Assembly (NCBI GenBank): GCA_029959085.1
Contig: JARWIR010000002.1
Span: forward strand, 64,534,154-64,598,153
Direction: 5' to 3'
Source of the DNA: Nemophila menziesii
Taxonomy: Eukaryota > Streptophyta > Magnoliopsida > Boraginales > Hydrophyllaceae
DNA: 64,000 nucleotides
The stretch's first letter is position 1, and every line of letters begins with the position of its first letter. Below, piece by piece: positions 34,028-45,992 of this stretch. The notes below the pieces were generated by a model, which was not told the DNA's origin, did not search any database, and saw only the letters and a list, made by a program, of their open reading frames with translations. Position numbers and translations under genes: made by a program.

Positions 34028-34920
34028 TTTCATCTTTCATGTGTAATAATGGAATTAAGTCACATCATCTCTCCTTAAAGAGAAGAGCTAAGTTTAGTAG
34101 TATAGTTTCATCTTCTGGCAGCACACTTTAATAATCCCAAAATGTTCTTAGAGAATTCTATCTCTAGGAAGCGTGGTTCACTAATTAATGGTGTAACCAT
34201 TTCAGCTCTTTTGTCTTAACTCTTTTAATGATTGTATTATATGTTTGCGTTCAAAAGGTAATTAAATCTTTTGTTACAGAATTTTGGAGATTGTTTCATA
34301 TCCTCTGTCACAAGACTTTTTGACTTTAATTCTAGTCTCTTTCTTTTGTCACGTCTAAGTGGATAACGATGATGAAGCCTGAAACAATCCAAACTATCTT
34401 ATCTAGTCTTGCGTGCATTTTTTCTACTAAATTTGCATTTTGTTTTGAGAAAAATTCCAGATTTACTTCTTTGTATATATGTAAGTAAATACTTATAAGA
34501 AAAATTATATTTATTCATATCCTAAATTTAGAGTTTCAAAACTGTAAAGCAGATTCATCCTTCATGGTCTAGTTTTGGAACTTTCTGTCCAATATTCCCT
34601 TTGGTTAGAAAATTCCAAAGATAAAAACTGCAACAATTATTCATGGTTAAGAAATCATAGTTCTTGAATCATCTAAATCTAAGAATTTTATTGAAATGAT
34701 AAATTCTTGAATCGTGTATCAAACGTTGTAAATATTTAAAATTATATTTGATCATTTAGAAATTTCATAAAAAGAAAAATAAAAGATGTAGCATCAATTA
34801 GTAATAAGTCAAACATAATAATGGCTATTCCGTAAGTATTTAATAATATTTCTATAATGAATTTAAAAAAAAAAATAGAAACTTTTTCTTGGGTTTTAGA
34901 AATGTAAATTGAACATAAAA
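34028..34920. other. Intergenic stretch after the LPA1-like gene
   Basis: Includes the probable 3' UTR (from 34028); AAGAGAAGAG..TTTAGTATAGTTTCATCTT occurs twice (about 34008-34034 and 34079-34114). Otherwise AT-rich with no gene seen. Confidence 0.4.
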
Positions 34921-34959
34921 AAGGTTATCACACTATGATAGACTCTTTGGACAGGACTA

Positions 34960-35535
34960 GAGCGAGAACTGTGCACTTAATCCCGAGAGCGATGGGCAAC
35001 AACACATCCCACCAACAGAATCAAACTTTCCAACAGACATACAAGTAATTTATACATGTGACACATCTTTCATTATGAGGCCAGAGCAGAGTGGGATCGG
35101 GATAATTTGTAGAGACGTTACTTTTGGGCTCCGACAGGTCTATTCATCTCCAGTCTGGGTGGATTCGGCAGTTTAGGCAGAAGCAATAGCACTGTACGAG
35201 TCTACCAAGTTAGCAACACAAGATACAGGCAGGAAAACTCTTATTTGTTCGGACAACCTTGAAGTTATTCAAGGTATTAAAAAATTGTCAGCGGCGTGGT
35301 GGAGGATCGGACCATTCGTTAAACAGATTCAGCAGGCAGCTGAGAGACATGGACAACTGTCTTTCATGTACATTCCTAGACGGCTTAATGGATAAGTTGA
35401 CAAAACGGCGCGACAGGCTAGACAACAGACTGCGCTGAAGGGGACATCAGAACCAGCTAACCCTCAGATTCGGAAGATTGGAAATTGGTTGATTAGGATA
35501 GGTTTTGCGTTTCGTTCGGCCGACCAAAAAAACAC
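34960..35535 (+). pseudogene. LINE remnant: RNase H domain
   Basis: A plus-strand frame with two internal stops encodes an RNase H-like fold of the type at the C-terminus of plant LINE ORF2: CDTSF..GIGIICRD, AEAIALYESTKLA, TLICSDNLEVIQGI, AERHGQLSFMYIPR..VDKTARQAR. The four acidic catalytic positions (D, E, D, D) are visible. The rest of the LINE is missing (5' truncation). It ends near CGGCCGACCAAAAAAAC, a short A-run compatible with a LINE 3' end. Confidence 0.7.
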
Positions 35536-35759
35536 CACCTTTAGAATAATTATAAGACACATGAGTCATGCAGTCATGCTATTTTATTCTCAAGATGAAA
35601 TTACATTTGAAATTCCTAATTAAAAAGTTCGCCTGTCAATTCCTGTTTTTAAAAAGTACTTGATAATAATATGAGATGTTGAATTAATAAAATAATTGAT
35701 TTTTTATATGAGAGGTTTCATCTTTCAATTAGTGTTTGAGGTAGAATTAAATTTTTGAT

Positions 35760-36830
35760 GATACCAAGACCGTAAATATAGTAATATTCTCATCATGAAT
35801 GTTCATAACTTCCTTAAATGCCATAAGAACCGAAACTACTTCTTCTTTCGAAATCATATGTTATTAACTTCCTTAAATGCCATAAGAACCGAAACTACTT
35901 CTTCCGGAATCATACTACACCAAACAGTATCCCTTTTACTGAAAATAATATTATCGTCTTTATAATTTCCAACAATCTCTGTCCTCGTATTTTCATGTTC
36001 ACTAATATATGATGCATCACAAAAAATATCAATCTGGTTCAGATCCTTATCATAATTGATTCTATAATCAGGAGGACTAACATATCAACATGAGGTATAA
36101 CCTTTATCATATCTCATTCAGATCTAAAAGAATAATTTATAAATTCTCATCATAATAATCATCATCTCAGGGTTCTATTTAATTCCTTCAAAGAGTTATT
36201 TCATTTTTTCACTCCAAATGTTTCAGACTGAAATAAAAAATCAAGTTATATAATTTTTCACATCATATTCGTCCTCTTTACCTTTCTTAAAATAGTGGAT
36301 AAACCAATCCTCAAAAGTAACGTTAATATAGAGGGAAGTTCTCAATAAAGCACCAGGATCATATGGTTCCAACTTACTAAGACGGCGATCCAAAAGAAGA
36401 TGCTCGATAGTTTCCACTAGAAAGTTATAGAATTGGCATCTTTGAGAGACCACACATATTCTTTTGAATATGGTTGCCCCATATAGAATGGCCCCAAATT
36501 TCCATATGAGCACCTGAATTTTTGTTGGGACTTTTGAATTACAACCCGTTTTTCAAAGAGAAGGTTTCAATTTTTTCTCATGGATGACGTCGTATTCGAT
36601 TTCTTTGCTTAGAGAGAAGAGATGGCATGGTAATCCCGTTTTGGTGGAGAATAACACATTGGAGGCATGCAGCCAAATAATCTTATCATCCCTACCTAGG
36701 TCATGGAGTGAGATTTTTATGATAATTAAGCCGTAGTTTTGTGAAACATGTTAAAAATTAACAAAATATTCCATTCATGGAAATCTGTGACTAGTAGATC
36801 ACTAACCCATTTAACATTAGACAGACCTCA
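35760..36830 (-). pseudogene. LINE remnant: zinc-binding and RNase H region
   Basis: Minus-strand coding remnant in the opposite orientation to the previous one. From 36680 downward it resembles the zf-RVT region of LINE ORF2 (IIWLHASNVLFSTKTG, then IFKRICVVSQRCQFYNF, ETIEHLLLD). Past several stops, an RNase H fragment follows (IDIFCDASYIS at about 36020, EVVSVLMAFKEV at about 35860). A 39-base segment is duplicated at 35807-35845 and 35866-35904. Confidence 0.65.
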
Positions 36831-36839
36831 CATGCATAC

Positions 36840-37251
36840 ACCGCACGACGTCAAAAAAGAAAGAGAAAGCTTAACACTCATTCTTCTTTGACCTAGCCTC
36901 CAAGCTTCTTATTCCCTAGCCTTTCACCACCATTAGAGCTCAGACCTAAACTTCACCAAACACCAAAATAAACCCAAACAACCCATATTTTACACCTAAA
37001 ACATCCTTACATCATTCCGAATGACAATTATCATCATCATTCCAACATACCAAGAAATCAAGAATCTAACCACAAATTTTCAGAATTCCTTTTTCTTATC
37101 TTTTAAGTTCCTTATTATCCCACCACAAATCCTCCATACCCACATAGCAAAACACATTCCTTACATATTTTCACCTTTAAATCTTACTACATTCATCAAT
37201 TCAAGGGAAAATTCGAAGTTGGGTAAAATTTTGAGTTGAGGGTGAAGAAAG
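36840..37251 (+). mobile_element. ORF3 leader of remnant element I
   Basis: A/C-rich leader of the kind seen before ORF3 in A and B (CACCAAACACCAAAATAAACCC, CACCTAAAACATCC), ending in a PPT-like motif TTGAGTTGAGGG (37231-37242) ten bases before the ORF3 ATG. The upstream array and main ORF are missing; the left boundary with the LINE remnant is approximate. Confidence 0.5.
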
Positions 37252-38467
37252 ATGGCATTGAGAACTGAAACACTCGCTAGTGGGAGAGAGCTGAAGAAGA
37301 ATTCAAGCACATATTTGGGTGAGAATAAGAGGATACAACCAAAGGTGTATTTGAATAAAGCAAAGAAGCAAAAGGGTTATTTGATTCATTTGGCTAGCGA
37401 GAAACCGGTTGTTGTGGAGTAAAGTGTTCAAAAACTAGTGGTCGAGATTCCGAAGAAAAAGGCTCCACAACCTCATCAAGAAAAGGTGTCTCTACCCAAC
37501 AAAAGAGGTAACTCCAGGGCTATGGTAGCCATTTCTATTGATATGCCTACTTTGTGGCCCACACATGAGCGGAAATTTCACGAAGACGTTGCAAAGGGAA
37601 GTATAAGAGATTTCTTGAGATTGGAGAGAAATTAGGTTGGAATATTTTCATGATTGAGCGCTCGAGTTTTAATCTTGAACTAATAAGAGAGTTCTATCAT
37701 GGAATATTTAGCCGGGATAGCATTAGTAGAATTCTCATCCGAGGTAAGTTGATTCCCTTCATAGTTGAAGACATTAGAAGCCATTTCAAGATGAAGAATT
37801 GACGGGACCTTGCAAGTATCAATTAGCTGTAAAGAAGATCGAGAGTTTCAATTGGAACCAACTACACGAAAATGTATATAGTAAAGAATTGGTATAAAGC
37901 AATGATAACGAGAAGTTGAAGACATCTTGGCCTTACAAGTATCTTCATCCCGATGCGAAAATTTGGTACCACTTCCTTGCACCTTCATCCCTTGGGAATG
38001 CTTGAGTCGCGGATGTACTTCAAAAATATGCCATCATGTTGGGTTGTATTATGCGAGAGGATGACGTGGATATGGCACAAGTAATCTTTGATGAGGTAAT
38101 GAAATTCATAGTCAACCCAAAAAGTTTCTTCAAATTGAAATACCCATCGATGATCAATAACCTAGTGATGAAAGCGAATGTGGACATTGGGGAGAAAGAG
38201 AAATTAGTTATCAAGTCTAGTTCCATCTTAGACGATGATTGGATCAAGAATATTATAAGAGGAGTACAGTAAAAGGAATCTCCTTGGAAGGAGAAGGTAA
38301 GTGAGCAACTTAAGAAAAGCGAAACCGTTCAAGCCCTCCTTGCCAATGATGTGGCTCTAATAAAGTCTAATCAAATCCACATCATGACACTCCTGGAGAA
38401 AATAAGACGCAACTACGCGAAGGATCCACCCCATCCTATCTTGGATGATGATCACGCGAGGCAATAG
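37252..38467 (+). pseudogene. ORF3 pseudogene of remnant element I
   Basis: Full-length but broken copy of ORF3. It starts MALRTETLASG and ends LDDDHARQ, the C ORF3 ending LDVNDAR. Recognisable blocks: HEDVAKGSIRDFLRLERN, FNLELIREFYHGIFSRD, WPYKYLHPDAKIWYHFL, IMREDDVDMAQVIFDEV, KYPSMINNLVMKANV. Stops fall near 37420 and 37635 and frame changes near 37800 and 37990. The closest sequence in the window is the J remnant (shared RTETL start), then the C ORF3. Confidence 0.75.
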
Positions 38468-38980
38468 CCTCGAGAGTATGTTTATCTCTTCTCTACCCCT
38501 TTCTCAATATGTATATTAGTTTTTTGTATTTAATTCTATTGAGTTTTTTTCGAGTCGAGTCACGGTTCAACTTTGAGTTGATGGTGGAAACTTGTTATAT
38601 TCACTCCCACGTTTATGTTTTTTAATTTCTTTCAATATGTGTGAAGGTTAAGTAGAATCTAGTGAATGTGTCTTTTAAGTTGTTTGTTAATGAGTTAATG
38701 ATAGTAAATAGTAGATTATGAAATTTTCTTCTGTATGCTTAAAGGATTTATATGAAACACTTGTTTGAAGTAAAGAACAGATTAGTGAGCAATATGGTAG
38801 AAATAGGTTGGACCTTAGGAAGCATGAGTGGTTTGTAGAACACGAGATCTAAACTAGCGTATAAATCATTTAATGGACGTGCTAAAAGTGAGGAAGTGAA
38901 TAATTTGTATAGGATAGGACATGATTAAGGCAGTTATTTGTTTAGCCCTTTGTTCCTTTTAGCCCTTTGTCCTTCATATA
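38468..38980 (+). mobile_element. 3' non-coding remnant of element I
   Basis: Follows ORF3 as in C. A degenerate hairpin/purine motif (TTTTTTTCGAGTCGAGTCACGG..TTTGAGTTGATGGTGG, about 38546-38585) and the AGATCTAAAC..AGGCAGTTATTTGTTTAGCCCTTTG block common to A and B can be seen. It stops around 38980 where minus-strand sequence of H begins; the LTR is absent. Confidence 0.5.
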
Positions 38981-38989
38981 CTCACCTTT

Positions 38990-39988
38990 GTGATTAAGGC
39001 AGGTCCATCCTAATATATCACCCAACTCTATAAATATTATATACTCACCTTCTCGAACTCCTCGTTCAAATAGTCTCTCATGAGAATGGATCAATTCCGG
39101 TATCTTTCTTTGGAAATAAATAATAAGATCTTAGAATCTTTAATTATCACATGTGTCAGAATACCTTATAACTGTTGTGTCATTCTTGGTTTTGAAATCA
39201 CAATAGCTTGCTCTTATGGACTCGAACTCACCAACACCGGTTCTTCTCTTATCACTTGAATCGAATTAATCTTTCTCTTCTAACCCACATTAACATGATT
39301 CTCTATTCTTCTTAACTTTAACCCATTATTTCTCTCAATTCTTCTCCATCTCCCGAGCACTATCTAATAGCTTTATTCTACTCGTTGTCTCAATTAACCT
39401 CCAACTCAAAGTTACACAACTCTTGAAAGTACACATTCATTTTGGTTGAATAAGGTATTAATTGGGTTATGAATGGTATTGAGATTACTTTTTTTAATAT
39501 GGTGAAATAAAAAATTTTGGAAAAGGATTTGGAAACATTTTGGAAAAATCATGGATTTATATGTGTTATGGAATGATTTGGATGATAAAAAATTGTTTTA
39601 TGTTGTGGAAAGACAATTTTGGATGTGGTTCAATGGTGTTTTGATATGTGGAGATGGTTCAATTGAAGTTATAATGAGTTTTGGGTGTTGAGGAAGAAGA
39701 AGGCTTAAAAATTTGGAAGTGGGTATAAACTAAACCTTTTCTCGTAGCTACTACAGCGCGGCCGTACGGGGTACCGCGTAAGTCGGTGCGAGGCCTTGAT
39801 CTTCATATACCATGGCACGGTATGTAAGTTCTCGTGACGCGGTAGTCGCCGATACGGTCATGTTGTGTACATTATTGGTTGGCGCGTTATACCGCACCCA
39901 GTCCTTGATATCTGCCTAAAAATCGTATTCTCAATTAAATCGACATTATGGTGACCGTATGTTTCAGTCAGTTAACTATCGGAGGTTG
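38990..39988 (-). mobile_element. Remnant element H: ORF3 start, leader and dyad array
   Basis: Minus-strand. 39000-39400 looks like the decayed N-terminal part of ORF3, next to the motif GAGTTGGAGGTTAATTG (about 39396-39412) that precedes ORF3 in C. A TATA-like GTTTATACCC (about 39722-39731) follows. Then a GC-rich array (39750-39960) with yet another core, including CGGGGTACCGCG and ACCATGGCACGGTATG. The G LTR begins at 39989 and interrupts it. Confidence 0.45.
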
Positions 39989-41782
39989 TGTGGTCGCTCA
40001 TAGAGTGTGATAAAAATCAACACTAAAGAAGAGAAGCGACAACCGCAAGTGTAAGGGTCGTTCCAAGTAATAAGTACGAAATTATGGATTTCGTCTCCAT
40101 AGGGGATTCCAAGTAAGATTAATATGTTTAGATGGAAAGTAGAACTAATTGCATACATAAATAAAGATAAATATATTTGTTTTGTTTTTTATTTAATAAA
40201 CTACTGACGCAAGAATAAGAATTAAACTATTAACTGAAGGTAAATTAAACTAAAGAGGATTACGCAAATATGAGAGATATACTTGAGTCTCGCTAGGGAA
40301 TTACCTAAGTTCATATATCTAATGCTTTCTTTTCAGGGTAAAATCGATATTTTATATTAGTCGGGACTCTATTTTATTCTTCTAACTCCCGTCAGCGTCG
40401 ACTTAAGAGGCTCTCCTACGGTATTACAGACCCTTGTCAGGGCAACTATAAGCTACTTTCAAATATCTAGGCAATTTACCTAATTGGCTATGTAGTTAGT
40501 CAAGGCCGCCTGGCTCAATAACGATTACCATGCATATATTATCTAGTTCTATAATTAAAACCCCCCCCTTCGGGACGATCACCACCACTAGCGAATAACC
40601 TAATTACTAAAACCTATCTTTAATTCACACCTTAATTAAAAATAGTAAACAAGAGCAAAATAATAGTAAATATAAAAGTACGCAATTTAATTTAAATTAC
40701 GACAATCCCAAATTCGTAAAATACTAATTTAATTAAATTAGGGTTCAACCCATATCGCGATTCTCAAGTATTTGATGTTTACTTCATAATTGAAATAAAA
40801 ACATAAAGGAAATTAAAAGAATACATAGTTCCTAAAACAAAAATAAAATAGAAGATAACCTAATTGGAATAATTAGGCTGATTGTGGAGGAAGAAAGACT
40901 TCTCCGGCTTCCGCCTTTTGCTTCTAAGCGCTTTTAGCTTCTCCTCTCTCAGAAATTTAGTAAAATATGAAGCGTACTGAACTAAGAGTTCTAAAAAGCC
41001 TTATATAGAGCTAAAAAACGGATTAGGTCCTCAAGTGGCCAAAGCCTTGCTATTTCTTCAACACTTAAAGGGAAGGTCTATGGTTCGAATACCCTCCCTA
41101 ACGGGTGTAAAGTAAGAGGTACACGGCTCGAACCTCTCCCTGAACATGGGTAATCTAGTTCTGATTTACCATGAGAATATATATATATGGAGACATGTAT
41201 ATCTCCGTGTGATTAGTCGGGTGCACGCAAGTTAGCCAGGATCACCCATGTAACCCAAAAAACTAAGTAGTTAGCGGCCCAAGTCTGTTTTATTATTCCC
41301 ACACTATTGTACACCACTCTAGTAAAACATGAGTAACTTTCGTATCGTAAGTCCAAATCCACGAAAACCACTTCTAAAATTTTAATAGCTCAAATATCCA
41401 TCTTATTCATTTGAACCACTAAGTCAGATTATGCACCATTTAGTCTGGGGAAGGGATAGAAGTGACGACTTTCCAGTTTTCAATGTTCCTCTACCCTTAC
41501 TAAAGTGATATATTTTGCTTCTTTAACACTTCCTTTTGATCTTGGACTTTAAACTTCACATCTTCTCTTCATCTTGATGCCTTCTAGCATTCATATACCT
41601 AAGAAGTTCATATTAAACACATAAATTAATGCACAAAAGCTCTAAACGTAACAGTAAGTATAAAACGAAGGAAGAAAATGCATTATTGCAAGTTAAGCCA
41701 ATAAATCTACTAACTAAGTCCAATTTCTACCTACAATGAAGTCTCCTAAGGGGATTTATCTATCACAAATAGGGAGACATCA
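39989..41782 (-). mobile_element. 3' LTR of element G
   Basis: Minus-strand LTR, TGATGTCTCC-type end (here AGGGAGACATCA on the plus strand at 41771-41782) next to the polypurine tract at 41783. The left end is TGTGGTCGCTCATAG. It is 1794 bp, about 230 longer than the related F LTR because a SINE is inserted (41028-41270). Confidence 0.8.
41028..41270 (+). mobile_element. SINE, Au-like, inside the G LTR
   Basis: Absent from the F LTR at the matching point (after AAAAACGGATTAGG). Box B-like GGTTCGAATACCC, a middle part CCCTGAACATGGGTAATCTAG, and a 3' part GTGTGATTAGTCGGGTGCACGCAAG..GCCAGGATCACC that resembles the 3' region of the plant Au SINE. It ends in a short A-run. Ends are approximate and I could not fix the target duplication. 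Confidence 0.6.
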
Positions 41783-43262
41783 AGACCCCCAACTCAAACC
41801 TTGTCATCCCGACAAAGTAGAGGTCTAAGCTAAGAAGAAAATGCAGAATCTAAAGAATGATACGCAAAGCAAAAACTTAAAATAAATCTCATATAGTACA
41901 ACCTAAGAACTAATGAACGCATAAACCTATCCTATAAAATCAAACACATCGATAATTTCAATCCAAAATTAATTCCACAATGCTAGAAGATTACCCTTGA
42001 TACTTAGCTCGAGATGGTGGCTATACGGTGTTTATCGATCCTTACATGTTTTGAATGCTCCACTTAACTTACTACCTACTAACAAAACTGGTAATCCACT
42101 ATGTACCTAGGAACCATGAGGTCTTTACGGTTTTATCTTAGGCTTAGGGACGGTGTGATATGTATATTTGGTATGAAATGTGATTTTGGCTTTCCCCTCA
42201 CTAGTAATCAACATACTGTCCTAGAGCTTAACTTTACACACTAATACATTCTCACTCAACCCATTTGACACACTAATTTAGCTTCCCAAAATTAAATCAA
42301 TAAGCTCTCAAGATGATCTCCAAAACTTTCCACTTTTCCGGTTACTTTATTTTCATTTATCTTTTTTTCACTTTTTTTTAAGATATCACAGACACTCATT
42401 TTGATGTGAGCAGTCATGTCTCTTATAAATTTTTTGTTTTTTTAATTTTTTTTACAAAGACCCCGGCAAAGGGTTACAACTAATGCATCATCAACAATTG
42501 CGCACATAATACAAACTCATAAAATTCCCACCCAATGTAATCTCCCATGATATAACCCACCACCCAAACTCAAGCTCTAGACAGGAAGTCTCAAGGTTGT
42601 GATTCAAGTGCGGGTCATATGGAAAGTCCTATAAAACTAATGGGATATGGCTTATATTGGGCAACAAAAGAAAGGCTTAAAGGCTAAAAATTGGGCTAAG
42701 ACGGATGTACATTTAATATTAGTTTAGAAGGCTAATAGGCTCAAGTGGCTATTGAAGAACTTCCCCTATCACTTTCCTAGCTACATAGTATCACTCCAGT
42801 CTCACCTCTAGTTCAAAATTAAGTGGGTTCTCAACTTATTTAGATCTCACATTCTACACCCCACTCATTCTCACTAAGCACAAGCTTATTTCTTTTGCAT
42901 TGTTCATTATTTTTCCTATATTTCATCTAGTGTTTGTATGCATTCAAGGTGCGTTATACGTTAACTCTAAGGTCTACTATTTTCTATCATTAAAATTCAC
43001 AAAAAGTATGCTTAATGGGGACATACAACACATTCTATAGTCAAATCATTCCTTAAACTGATTTTTATTTGGTTTTAATTTTTTCAAAAAAATAAAAAAC
43101 AATAAAACCTGTACCACATAAAGTGGTAATGAGGACAACGAGTACCCCACCCCAAACTCAAAAAGGAGTCGTGTCCCCACGACTCGAAAACACTCTATAA
43201 AGCAATTAAACTAATAAACACTAACAAATGAGAAGAGGGTTAATAAAACATATCTGTATCGG
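41783..43262 (-). mobile_element. PPT and 3' non-coding region of element G
   Basis: Polypurine tract GTTTGAGTTGGGGGTCT at 41783-41800 (minus). PPT-like motif ACCACCCAAACTCAAGC at about 42541-42557. A perfect hairpin GAGTCGTG-TCCC-CACGACTC at 43166-43185 is abutted by CACCCCAAACTC (43148-43160). No ORF3 remains in the right place; its expected position is taken by a solo LTR and short unrecognised sequence. Confidence 0.7.
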
Positions 43263-44806
43263 TGATGTCTCCCCATTTGTGATGATCTAATATTAGTTGG
43301 AGACATCATTTTTAGTATTTTAGGGAGTCTAATAGTCGATTTTCATATGATTTAGTGCACTTTCCCATTTCTTGTCTTGAATTAATGATTTATTATTTTT
43401 AGAGCATATTTGGTTTAATTTATTTATTTAGTGTGAAGATTTAAAGATATACGTGGTAATTAATTATATGCCAAATCAAGTCTAAAGAGATAAAGGAAAG
43501 AAGATATACATGGAAATTGGAGATAAGGAAAGAAAAGATAAGATATGGAAAGATAAAGTTGCCAAGTAAATCTGAATTCCAGAACCTACGAACATAAAAG
43601 TGATCATAACTCAAGATTTGCTATGAATTTGGAAGAATGGTCAGAAGCAAAGTTATAGAGCTTTCCGAGACGATCAGTTTCGACATATGGAACGCTTCAA
43701 TCGGAGTTGAAACGAAGAAGTGACGGCTAAAATAAAGCAGCGGCAGATTATTACCTTTTCAATATTTTAGGGTTATGAATTTGAGTTGGGCTTGGAGTCC
43801 AAGTTACTTGTCTTCCACTCCAAGAAAACGAATTAGGTCTTCTAAACACCTATAAATACACCCTTTAACCTTTGTAAAGTCATCCTTGCCTCCTATAAGT
43901 TAGTCCTTAAGTTTTATATCATTAGAGTTATTGAAGAGAGCAAAATGAGTGTCATTCTTTTAGTTTGTTTACTTCAGGTATGAACTAATTTTCCCATAGC
44001 TTGGGATTTGCATTATGTATATTCAATGAATTATATTTTCTTTCTATCTGAGTTTCTTTGGGAATTATATGTTTTAATCTAATTCTAGCTACTTATACAT
44101 ATATTTGTTTTATGTGCTTTGATTTATTGTCTATCTTAAACCTGATCAATTTAGGGCTTTGCTAATAGTAGTTAGATGGTCACCCGAAAGGGGTGTCTAA
44201 TTATTGAAACACCACATAAACGTCTAGAGTAAGGAATTGGTCCTGACAACACCAGCCTAACTAGATAGTCATTAAGGTTTATTTTCACCACCAAACATCA
44301 TTAGTAGGTAGGACTACACCTAGGACCCAAGTGGCGCAAATTAACCCTTTTGTGAGTTCCCTCGTGATTGTGAGGTTGCCACCCTAGTTCGCTCTCCGGG
44401 GATAAGGGGAAAATTTAGAATCCTGACTACATATCTAAGAGCTATTGTCTCCCTTATAAACTGAAACTGATAGAAAGAATTAGAAGGATTAGTGCATACT
44501 AGCAGAACCTAAGCTATACTTTCTCATCTTATTTCTCTTATATTTAATTATTTGTCTTTTAATTGATTTAGTTGTTAATCTCATCTCTCAATTAATCATA
44601 TTTATTTATTTTCCTTTAATTAATTATTACTACTCTGATTTATTTACCCATCCGTATAACACATTTAAGTCCTTGAGGAACGAATCTTCTTATCATTAAA
44701 ACTTGCATACCACCTGTAATACGTGCAGAACTGTGATAGTCTAGGGTGATTAGTCCATTGTTTTCCTTAGTTATTTATCATATTTTTATTACACTATGCG
44801 ACACCA
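43263..44806 (+). mobile_element. Solo LTR (target duplication ATCGG)
   Basis: 1544 bp, TGATGTCTCC...GCGACACCA, flanked by ATCGG at 43258-43262 and 44807-44811. Neither a primer-binding site nor a polypurine tract adjoins it. TATAAATA lies at 43851-43858. It is of the same LTR subfamily as C and is inserted in element G. Confidence 0.92.
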
Positions 44807-45992
44807 ATCGGCACTAGGCAGACCGATTTCATTATCACATCGAGGTTGTGAAGTGTTAGTAGTCACGATGTATAGATCATACACCATGAATTTATCTTCT
44901 TAAACGTATATATCATCATCTCAAACTCATATTTTCCTTAGATTTAATATTCTTCCCATGTTTCTCCTATAAATTATCACATCATCCTTGAAAATCCTTT
45001 TTCAATACCAAACTCTCTTTTCCCTTCATGTTCTCCTTAACCTCTCCAACCTTCATTTCATCTCGATTGACCCCTAACTCAGAGCTTCAAAATTCCCAAA
45101 TTTTTTGGATGAAATTTGTGAGTTTTTGTGTTTTTTAAGGTGTATGCATACGGATTATATTGTTTTATGAGCTGCGTAATCAATATCTAAAGTATTAGAG
45201 AAGTTTTAATGGCTAAACTTTAGGGTTTGGTGAAGAGATTTTTTTGGATTAAAGTGGGAATTTCTTGGTGTTTTGGAAGGATTTATGATATGATTATGTG
45301 TTTGGATGTTGTTTAGAGGGGAGATTTGATGATACTTTGTGTTTTGATGTTGGATTGTAGGTATTTCTAAAGCTTGGGTTCGTTATTCATGGTGTTTCTA
45401 GTGTGAGAGGCTAAAAAGAAGGAAGGTAAAATCCCTTAAGGATTAGGTCGTCGACATCCAGCATCGATACTAGGTTCCCGTTTGGTAGAGACTTGGTTCC
45501 CGATTGGGTAACTTTATTCTCGCAAATAAATTGTTTTTTTCCGTTTGCAACCTCGACTTGCGTAAAGTCGACCATCATCTAGTAGCTTGACTTCCAACAA
45601 CTCACAAACCGGGTTCCCATTTGGTTGAGACCTGGTGCTTGGTTGTGACCATTTGAAGTATTTAGTCGCACACAGGAGTTGCTTGTAGAAGGTCATCATC
45701 CAGTAGCTTGCCTTCCAACAACTCTCAAACCGGGTTCCAGGTTTGCACGCGTTGACACCACCTCGAGTTGCGTGTACGATAGTCTCATCCAGTAAGTTTA
45801 ACATACGAACCGGGTTTTTGTTTAGAAGTAACCAGGTTTCCGGTTTTCTATCAGATCTATTTGGCTTCTCCACTGGATAGATCTCGAAAAATACGCGGTT
45901 TAGGCTCGAGAAAAAGCTAATTACGACATCCGAGCACAAAGTTATGGCCTTCCGAAGTTTTTAGCTTGTGAGCACGAAATGTACCAGGTCAC
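44807..45992 (-). repeat. ORF3 leader and dyad array of element G, left part
   Basis: 44812-45120 contains no ORF3 core; the pre-ORF3 motif appears as GAGTTAGGGGTCAATCG (about 45063-45080, minus). The array (45440-45870) has units of ~125 bases with ACTCACAAACCGGGTTCCCATTTGG, ACTCTCAAACCGGGTTCCAGGTTTGC and a conserved partner GTCATCATCCAGTAGCTTGCCTTCCAACA. The open frame at 45514-45939 runs over the repeats and is unlikely to be a gene. Confidence 0.6.

Noticed and set aside
45514..45939. Minus-strand 141-codon ORF
   Set aside because: It runs through the tandem array of element G; the repeated residues mirror the DNA units.
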